From positions 62,001 to 126,000 of the forward strand of contig DATENC010000012.1 of assembly GCA_035275265.1 (NCBI GenBank): a stretch of 64,000 nucleotides of DNA. The letters are read 5' to 3'. Every line of letters starts with the position of its first letter. Within the stretch, counting starts at the first letter, position 1. The stretch comes from JACQAP01 sp035275265. GTDB taxonomy: Bacteria > Pseudomonadota > Gammaproteobacteria > Burkholderiales > JACQAP01. Positions 58,807 through 64,000 of this stretch are shown here, piece by piece. The notes below the pieces were generated by a model that saw only the letters and a program-made list of their open reading frames with translations, did no database searches and was not told the DNA's origin. The position numbers were made by a program, and so were the translations under genes.

Positions 58807-59445
58807 TCAATCGTCCAAGCGGCGATCGTTCCTCGGACGCTTATACGGTTTCTTTTTCCACACGGGGATATCGCGGTTGTCGACGTAGGTGATGCGCGTT
58901 ACCGAAGGGCGGACCATGTGCGATTGCGGCACGATGTAGGTATTTGGGGCGCCGCGGTCGGTGATGCCAACAGCGATGCGCACGCGAGGACCTGGATCGT
59001 AGGGCAGAATCACAGTGGTGTTGCGGCCGCTGTAGTTATAAGTGACTTGGTAGCCGCTGATAATCTTGCGGTAGTTGTCCACTACATTGCAGCGCTGCAC
59101 AGGCCGATTGACCGGCGAGGCATAGCCGTAGCGGTTATCGAGGCGGTCACCGACCAGTGCGCCGATTGCCGCGCCTGTAGCGGCAGCGGCGATCCGGCCA
59201 TTGCCCTTGCCAACTTGGGCGCCAAGCAATCCGCCGGTGATACCGCCGATGATCGCGCCGCCGTTGGAACGTCGTTCTTCTTCATAGTAGGTCACGGACT
59301 CTGTCCAACATTGTTGTCGCGGCTCGTTGACCGTCTCGAAAATCGGGACAGCGGCCACCACTTCGGCGGTGTCGGTGTAGTCGTGCGCATAGCTCGGCAC
59401 GACGTACGCAGCCAGGAGCAGGGGAAAAACGATTCTCTTGTCCAT
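58807..59445 (-). CDS. Exported glycine-zipper 2TM protein
   Basis: 212 residues from ATG 59445, with GGAGGG five bases upstream. Signal peptide RIVFPLLLAAYVVPSYA, then a glycine zipper (GGAIIGGITGGLLGAQVGKG, residues about 63-95) of the Rick_17kDa/YcfJ type, and a C-terminal strand-rich region ending RPRNDRRLDD. Such proteins are small outer-membrane-associated or envelope stress proteins. The neighbouring small outer-membrane protein gene has the same orientation, 127 bp upstream. Confidence 0.85.
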   Translation of the reverse strand: MDKRIVFPLLLAAYVVPSYAHDYTDTAEVVAAVPIFETVNEPRQQCWTESVTYYEEERRSNGGAIIGGITGGLLGAQVGKGNGRIAAAATGAAIGALVGDRLDNRYGYASPVNRPVQRCNVVDNYRKIISGYQVTYNYSGRNTTVILPYDPGPRVRIAVGITDRGAPNTYIVPQSHMVRPSVTRITYVDNRDIPVWKKKPYKRPRNDRRLDD

Positions 59446-59572
59446 GTCAACCCTCCATGTTTGTAGAAGACACGATCTCCACAAACGACGGGAACCTGCG
59501 CACGTTTACCACGTGACAATTCGTTACTCGGTCGGGAACAAGCAGCACACGTCTGCCGCCCCGGATTACCTG

Positions 59573-60082
59573 TTACTTCCAGAAATCGTAGCCGAGGGTA
59601 AACATGACGGCTGCTGTGCCGAGAATAACCAACTGCGCGTTCGCTCGCTTATATTGGTAACCGATACCGGGGATGATAGCGAACCCCAGCCCGTTGTCGT
59701 TCAAGGGGACCTTGTCTTCGTACGGGTCCTTGTATCCGTATAGCGGTCCCCCGGTCAGTTTGACGAAGAACCCCTCGTCGCCCGACCTCAAGAACCAGCG
59801 CTTGCCGGCATAGAGGTATATGCACGGCTGATCGAAGGAGTTCTTGAAATAACTCGCCCCGATCTCCCAGCGCGAAGCTGATTCCCATTCGACGCCCACG
59901 AGCATTGGCTCGTTGTTGTGGTCGGTGTCGTTGTCACGGTGAACCACGTAGGGACCAATCTGCAGCATCAACTGGTCACCGTCGGCAAACACATCGGCAC
60001 GGGCGGTCCACGTAGACGCGCAAAGGGCCGCCAGCGCAATGCAGCGCAAATTGCGCAGCGAGCGGATTACGAGCCGGTACAT
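59573..60082 (-). CDS. Small exported beta-barrel-like protein
   Basis: 169 residues from ATG 60082; the frame extends to 60184 without a better start. Signal peptide (NLRCIALAALCASTWTARA), then strand-rich segments with alternating hydrophobic residues (VGVEWESASRWEIGASYF, CIYLYAGKRWFLRS, FVKLTGGPLYGYKDPYEDKV) and a C-terminal VMFTLGYDFWK. This fits a small outer-membrane barrel; homologues in betaproteobacteria that I recall carry an unreliable glycerol-3-phosphate-transporter name. The pattern and length resemble PagP-like barrels, but no PagP active site is identifiable. Confidence 0.7.
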   Translation of the reverse strand: MYRLVIRSLRNLRCIALAALCASTWTARADVFADGDQLMLQIGPYVVHRDNDTDHNNEPMLVGVEWESASRWEIGASYFKNSFDQPCIYLYAGKRWFLRSGDEGFFVKLTGGPLYGYKDPYEDKVPLNDNGLGFAIIPGIGYQYKRANAQLVILGTAAVMFTLGYDFWK

Positions 60083-60629
60083 GGGGATTTGTTCTTGAGG
60101 GAGCCGCGGAACTGCGAGCACCGAGTTTTCGGTAGTGTTTGGTCCAATGGATGTTTTCAGGGCGATGCTATGAGGCGCGGGCAATGATGCACTCCAGGTT
60201 GAAATTCGGCGCAGGATAGCATCCGATGCGGGTGCTATGTTTGTTGGGTACGTACCGAAGGCAGCGTGCTCCGTTCACGCGAGGTCCGGTCCCGTGAACG
60301 CGACTTAGCGGCCGGGCCCTATCTTTGCGGTTTGCTGCTGGTGTGTTCAGCCCTCTTGTCGGGGCGCTCCGGATTCCTCGCATGATTCCCTCGATCACCC
60401 ACCCGGCCCCATCCGCTTTGATATGACACTCCTTCATGGATCACCGCAAATTATCGACCTAAACTACTTAATCTACTGTCATTTCTGCTGGGATAGCGGT
60501 ATGCTACCCGCGGTAAATCTGGCTTGGGACCCGGGAAGTCCCCCGCCGGCAAATTCCGGGTTCCGGTACGCCCGGACAGACACGCGGGCCCGGCCCGTAC
60601 CATCAGAGTCCCAAACGTAGACCCCTCGT
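60083..60629. other. 547-bp spacer between small barrel gene and PAS-GGDEF-EAL gene
   Basis: No gene is apparent. Before the EAL gene start (60630) the stretch 60528-60552 has GGGACCCGGGAAGTCCC, a hairpin with a GGGAC/GTCCC stem, and a GGGTTCCGGTACGCCCG region with further pairing. There is no good Shine-Dalgarno in front of the EAL gene. I searched for a c-di-GMP riboswitch core and did not find one. Confidence 0.4.
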
Positions 60630-63452
60630 ATGGCAACACTGGACAAAATCGTCAACTTCATACCGATCAGCAGGCGGCTGCTTCTGATTATCTGGCCATT
60701 CCTGATCATCGTTCTGATCCTGGTTTTGTTGTCCAGCGAAAGCATGAATATCATCATGGCCACCCGCGCCTATTCCGAGGGGGAAAGCCTGTGGTCCAAA
60801 GGCCAGAAGCAGGCGATTTTTTACCTGCTTCGCTATACGGAGACCCAGTCCGAGGTCGATTTCCGCAAGTATCGCGAAAGAATTGTCGTTACCCTGGGCG
60901 ACAAAAAGGCACGCCTGGAACTGGAGAAACCAAACCCCGATTACTCCGTTGCATGGCAGGGGTTCGTCGAAGGCGACAATCACCCGGAGGACATTCCCCG
61001 GATGATCATGCTCTTTCGCCGCTTCCGAAACATAGATTTCATGGCGAAGGTGATTGATCTCTGGACCGAGGGTGATCGCTTGGTAGAAGAGATCACGGTT
61101 GCGGCGGACGAGCTGAATGTGGCGATTCTGTCGGGCAATGCTGATCCCGCGAAAGTTAGCGCGTTTCGAGATCGCCTCCTGCAAATCGATACCGCCCTTA
61201 CCCCACTGACCGACCGGTTCACGCGAACGCTCGGTGACGCGTCTCGAAAGACAAAATTCATTCTGCTGCTGGTGAACCTTGCTACTGCGGGAATCCTGAT
61301 CCCGATCGGGGTGTGGCTCTCGCAGCGCATGGTAAAGCGCGGTGAAGAGGCCGAGACGGCGCTCAAGCTCAGCCAGGAGCGTTTCAACCTTGCGGTTTCC
61401 GGCAGCAATGACGGCCTCTGGGACTGGAACGTGGGCAGCGGCGAGGTCTACTACTCGCCGCGCTTCAAACAACTTCTGGGGCTTTCCGGACGTGAAATGG
61501 AAAGCACTGTTTCCGCGCTCATGTCGCGCCTGCATCCCGAGGACAAAGAAGCCACCGAGCGTGCCTTCGAGGAACACCTCCAGCGTGCCGTCCCGTTCGA
61601 CATGGAGATGCGCCTGGTGACCAAAGCTGGAGAGTATCGCTGGTTCCGTTCCCGCGGACAGTCGGTTCGAAATTCGGAAGGCAGTGCGGTTCGCATGGCC
61701 GGCGCGATCACCGACGTCACCGATCGCCGCCTGGCTGCCGCAGAGCTGTTTGAGGAGAAGGAACGTGCGCAGGTGACCCTGGCCTCGATTGCAGACGGCG
61801 TGATCACCACCGATACCGAGGGCTGGGTGCAATATCTCAACCCGGTTGCGGAGGGACTTACCGGCTGGGTCACGGCATCGGCGCGGGGCCTGCCATTGCA
61901 GGCCGTCTTCCGCATGATCGACGAGACCAGCCGCAACCCCGCACCCAGCCCTATCGAGATGGTGCTGCGCGAGGGGCGTAACGTGGAGATGGCGGCGACC
62001 GTGCTGCTGCTCAGGAACGATGGGTCCGAAATTCCGATCGTGCAGTCCGCTGCGCCGATTCGCGCCCGTAGCGGTGAAATTATCGGTGTGGTGCTGGTGC
62101 TTCACGACGTGAGCAACGAGCGCCAGTACGCGGCCAAGCTGTCGTATCAGGCCAGTCACGATTCATTGACCGGACTCATCAACCGCGTCGAATTCGAACA
62201 CCGCCTGAGTAACGCTTTGAAGAGTGCCGCGCAAATGGGGCGTCACCACGCCGTGATGTATCTCGATCTCGACCAGTTCAAGGTCGTCAACGATACCTGC
62301 GGTCATGCCGCGGGCGACCAGCTCATGCGCCAGGTCAGCACCCTGCTTCAGCGGCGCCTGCGCGAGGGCGACACCCTGGCCCGCCTCGGCGGCGACGAGT
62401 TCGGCGTCCTGCTGGAGAATTGCTCTCCGGACAATGCGCTGCGAATCGCCGACCAGCTGCGCCAGACGGTGATGGATTTCCATCTCACTTGGGAGGATCG
62501 TTCCCTCAGCGTCGGGGTAAGCATCGGTGTAGTGGACATCAAGGATGGCCTGTTCACGATCGCGGATGTCCTGAGCGCCGCGGACAGCGCGTGCTACGTG
62601 GCCAAGGAAAAGGGGCGTAACCGGGTGCAGGTGTATCACGCCGAGGACAGCGAGCTGACGCTGCGTCAAGGTGAAATGGAGTGGATAGGCCGTCTCCAAA
62701 AAGCGCTCGAGGAAGACCGTTTCGTGCTTTACTCACAGGACATTATCGAGATTCGAGCGCCACGCGCGCGCGTGACCCATTGTGAACTGTTACTTCGCAT
62801 GCTTGACGAACGCGGTGAGATCGTGCCGCCGATGGCATTCATTCCGGCGGCAGAGCGTTACGGGCTGATGCCGTCGATCGACCGCTGGGTGATCCGCAAC
62901 GCGCTTGCCATCATCGCGAGGCAGCGGGTAGAAGGGCGCCAGGAAGCGGCGGATATCTATTCGATCAACCTGTCGGGTGCTTCGATCGGGGATGAGGCCT
63001 TTCTGGAATTCATCCGTGAGCAGTTTTCCCACTTCGACGTGCCCCCCACCTGCGTCTGCTTCGAGATCACCGAAACGGCCGCTATCGCCAGGCTCGACAA
63101 GGCGACTCATTTCATCCAGGAACTCAGAACGCTCGGATGCCCGTTTTCCCTGGACGATTTCGGTGCGGGCATGTCCTCGTTCGCCTATCTGAAGCACCTA
63201 CCGGTGGAATATCTCAAGATCGACGGCGGTTTCGTCAAGGACATGGCCGAAGACCCGATCGACCGCGCAATGGTCGAGGCGATAAATAGTGTCGGCCATG
63301 TGATGGGCAAGAAGACCATTGCCGAATTCGTGGACAACGACCGCGTGTTGGCCATGCTGCGGGAGATGGGCGTGGATTATGCCCAGGGTTTCGGCGTCGC
63401 CAAGCCGAGACCCTTCGGCCCGCGATTGCTGCTAGCTTCCGGCGCCGCATGA
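60630..63452 (+). CDS. Membrane PAS-PAS-GGDEF-EAL c-di-GMP signalling protein
   Basis: 940 residues. Membrane helices at about 17-37 and 210-232 bracket a periplasmic helical sensor domain (about 45-205). Two PAS domains follow (about 250-375, including the RMAGAITDVTDRRLAA PAC end; and 380-500), then GGDEF (about 510-670) with an intact RLGGDEF, and EAL (about 685-935). The EAL site reads CELLLR with the catalytic Glu and SLDDFGAGMSSF, suggesting phosphodiesterase activity is possible. Which activity dominates cannot be told from sequence. No ribosome-binding site is obvious before the ATG. Confidence 0.93.
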   Translation: MATLDKIVNFIPISRRLLLIIWPFLIIVLILVLLSSESMNIIMATRAYSEGESLWSKGQKQAIFYLLRYTETQSEVDFRKYRERIVVTLGDKKARLELEKPNPDYSVAWQGFVEGDNHPEDIPRMIMLFRRFRNIDFMAKVIDLWTEGDRLVEEITVAADELNVAILSGNADPAKVSAFRDRLLQIDTALTPLTDRFTRTLGDASRKTKFILLLVNLATAGILIPIGVWLSQRMVKRGEEAETALKLSQERFNLAVSGSNDGLWDWNVGSGEVYYSPRFKQLLGLSGREMESTVSALMSRLHPEDKEATERAFEEHLQRAVPFDMEMRLVTKAGEYRWFRSRGQSVRNSEGSAVRMAGAITDVTDRRLAAAELFEEKERAQVTLASIADGVITTDTEGWVQYLNPVAEGLTGWVTASARGLPLQAVFRMIDETSRNPAPSPIEMVLREGRNVEMAATVLLLRNDGSEIPIVQSAAPIRARSGEIIGVVLVLHDVSNERQYAAKLSYQASHDSLTGLINRVEFEHRLSNALKSAAQMGRHHAVMYLDLDQFKVVNDTCGHAAGDQLMRQVSTLLQRRLREGDTLARLGGDEFGVLLENCSPDNALRIADQLRQTVMDFHLTWEDRSLSVGVSIGVVDIKDGLFTIADVLSAADSACYVAKEKGRNRVQVYHAEDSELTLRQGEMEWIGRLQKALEEDRFVLYSQDIIEIRAPRARVTHCELLLRMLDERGEIVPPMAFIPAAERYGLMPSIDRWVIRNALAIIARQRVEGRQEAADIYSINLSGASIGDEAFLEFIREQFSHFDVPPTCVCFEITETAAIARLDKATHFIQELRTLGCPFSLDDFGAGMSSFAYLKHLPVEYLKIDGGFVKDMAEDPIDRAMVEAINSVGHVMGKKTIAEFVDNDRVLAMLREMGVDYAQGFGVAKPRPFGPRLLLASGAA

Positions 63453-63896
63453 CGCCGGGTTGCGCATCTTTGTAAGGGACTGTTGGCGCTATCTCTGAAC
63501 GGGAGAAGACCTAGCAAGATGCGTCGCCGTCCTGGCGGCGTTGACCCCTTCGGTTCGCAAACAGCAGGAATCCAGAAATCCCGCAATCGCGGAACCCACG
63601 CCGGCAACAGGATTGTGACCTGACCCAAGGCTCATCCTTGCCTGCACGAATACCCGCAACATGTAACAAACCCCGGTCAAGACCCGCCAAGATCGTGCAG
63701 CGATCTGATTTGTATGAGAATTCTCGAAATCTATCAAAGTGATAGATTTGACATCGAATGCAGTGTTCTGCATCGTTCATGGGCGCACAAGAACACGCGC
63801 TGCTTTACGTTTTTTTGTACCCATGCGGATCGGCATGGCAGGTGGCGAATTTTTGGGGATGAGAAATACTAATGACAATACTAAGGAGAAATCAAA
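63453..63896. other. 444-bp spacer with possible gene remnant and promoter
   Basis: No intact gene. On the minus strand at about 63500-63630 a hydrophobic stretch (NPVAGVGSAIAGF, then GFLLFANRRGQRR in the adjoining frame) looks like a broken C-terminal membrane anchor. Around 63730-63750 ATCTATCAAAGTGATAGAT forms an inverted repeat (ATCTATC / GATAGAT). AAGGAG precedes the next ATG at 63897. Confidence 0.4.
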
Positions 63897-64000
63897 ATGG
63901 GTTCGATGCGTGAGTTATCCGCCCATCCGCAGTGGGTTGACTCTTTGCATGGTTATGTCAAGCCCTACTGGGAGGAGCTGTTGCAGGGAGAATGGGCGGA
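63897..64000 (+). CDS. 5' end of a new gene, truncated by the window edge
   Basis: Only 34 codons are present, beginning MGSMRELSAHPQWVDSLHG, then YVKPYWEELLQGEWA. AAGGAG lies nine bases before the ATG, so this is a real start. The pattern of a short helix with a following LLQGE segment recalls N-termini of the haem-oxygenase-like (TenA/PqqC) fold, but too little is visible to assign a family. Confidence 0.55.
   Translation, partial: MGSMRELSAHPQWVDSLHGYVKPYWEELLQGEWA

Noticed and set aside
60083..60629. A c-di-GMP riboswitch before the GGDEF-EAL gene
   Set aside because: The conserved GEMM-I core elements were not found by reading the region; only generic GC hairpins are present.
63489..63773. 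A PEP-CTERM type sorting signal on the minus strand
   Set aside because: The hydrophobic segment and arginine cluster are in different frames and there is no Pro-Glu-Pro motif, so at most it is a remnant.
1..64000. tRNA or rRNA genes
   Set aside because: I saw no cloverleaf-like TTCRANNC with CCA-type ends or rRNA signatures while reading; a tRNAscan-SE run would be decisive.

Overview
This is 64 kb of GC-rich, gene-dense chromosome from a proteobacterium, most likely a betaproteobacterium. That placement is inferred from the gene set: OxyR divergent from AhpC/AhpD, a TAXI-type TRAP binding protein, a lysine-rich SWIB protein, a three-subunit 2-oxoacid oxidoreductase of the kind known from Azoarcus/Thauera, and a ribosome-binding site fully complementary to a GGATCACCTCCTTTC-type 16S 3' end. 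I saw no rRNA, tRNA, CRISPR array, insertion sequence or phage module.

Layout. 0.1-6 kb: an epoxide-hydrolase-like enzyme divergent from an SMP-30/NIPSNAP pair, then a POTRA outer-membrane protein and three small unknown genes. 5.9-11.9 kb: FKBP isomerase, rhomboid protease, a frameshifted glutathione S-transferase, a methyltransferase, a very short transcription unit at 9.2-9.4 kb with an extreme ribosome-binding site, a TAXI binding protein and a zinc-ribbon membrane protein. 11.9-14.7 kb: an ABC exporter-type permease/ATPase pair with a DUF3299 protein, resembling part of the Zrg zinc system. 14.9-19.2 kb: an IorAB-type molybdenum hydroxylase followed by SoxY, SoxZ and a metallo-beta-lactamase-fold hydrolase. 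19.5-23.8 kb: small unknown proteins, a tandem cyclic-nucleotide-binding protein, an amidase and a LEA-type lipoprotein. 23.9-31 kb: a catabolic cluster with an NHL-propeller protein, cyclase-family hydrolase, IclR regulator, thiolase-like protein, DUF35 partner and an ADP-forming acyl-CoA ligase. 31-39.9 kb: a TPM-domain pair, SWIB protein, MFS transporter, di-haem oxidoreductase, RraA-like protein plus HAD phosphatase, OmpA lipoprotein and a DUF1015 protein. 40.1-44.8 kb: a KorC-KorA-KorB type operon. 45-51.4 kb: a 2-oxoglutarate oxygenase-like protein and tamA-tamB. 51.5-60 kb: Fpg/Nei-like glycosylase, an ECF sigma factor, the ahpD-ahpC/oxyR peroxide module, an ArsC-like protein, PepN and two small envelope proteins. 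60.6-63.5 kb: a PAS-GGDEF-EAL c-di-GMP protein. The window ends inside a new gene.

Several neighbours clearly work together: the Kor genes overlap by a few bases and should form one enzyme; tamA and tamB overlap; ahpC/ahpD and oxyR share a divergent control region; thiolase and DUF35 overlap and precede an acyl-CoA ligase. Intergenic space repeatedly holds degenerate short-period repeats, some of which run into the 3' ends of genes and supply their stop codons. The most unusual object is the roughly 160-nt unit at 9193-9386.
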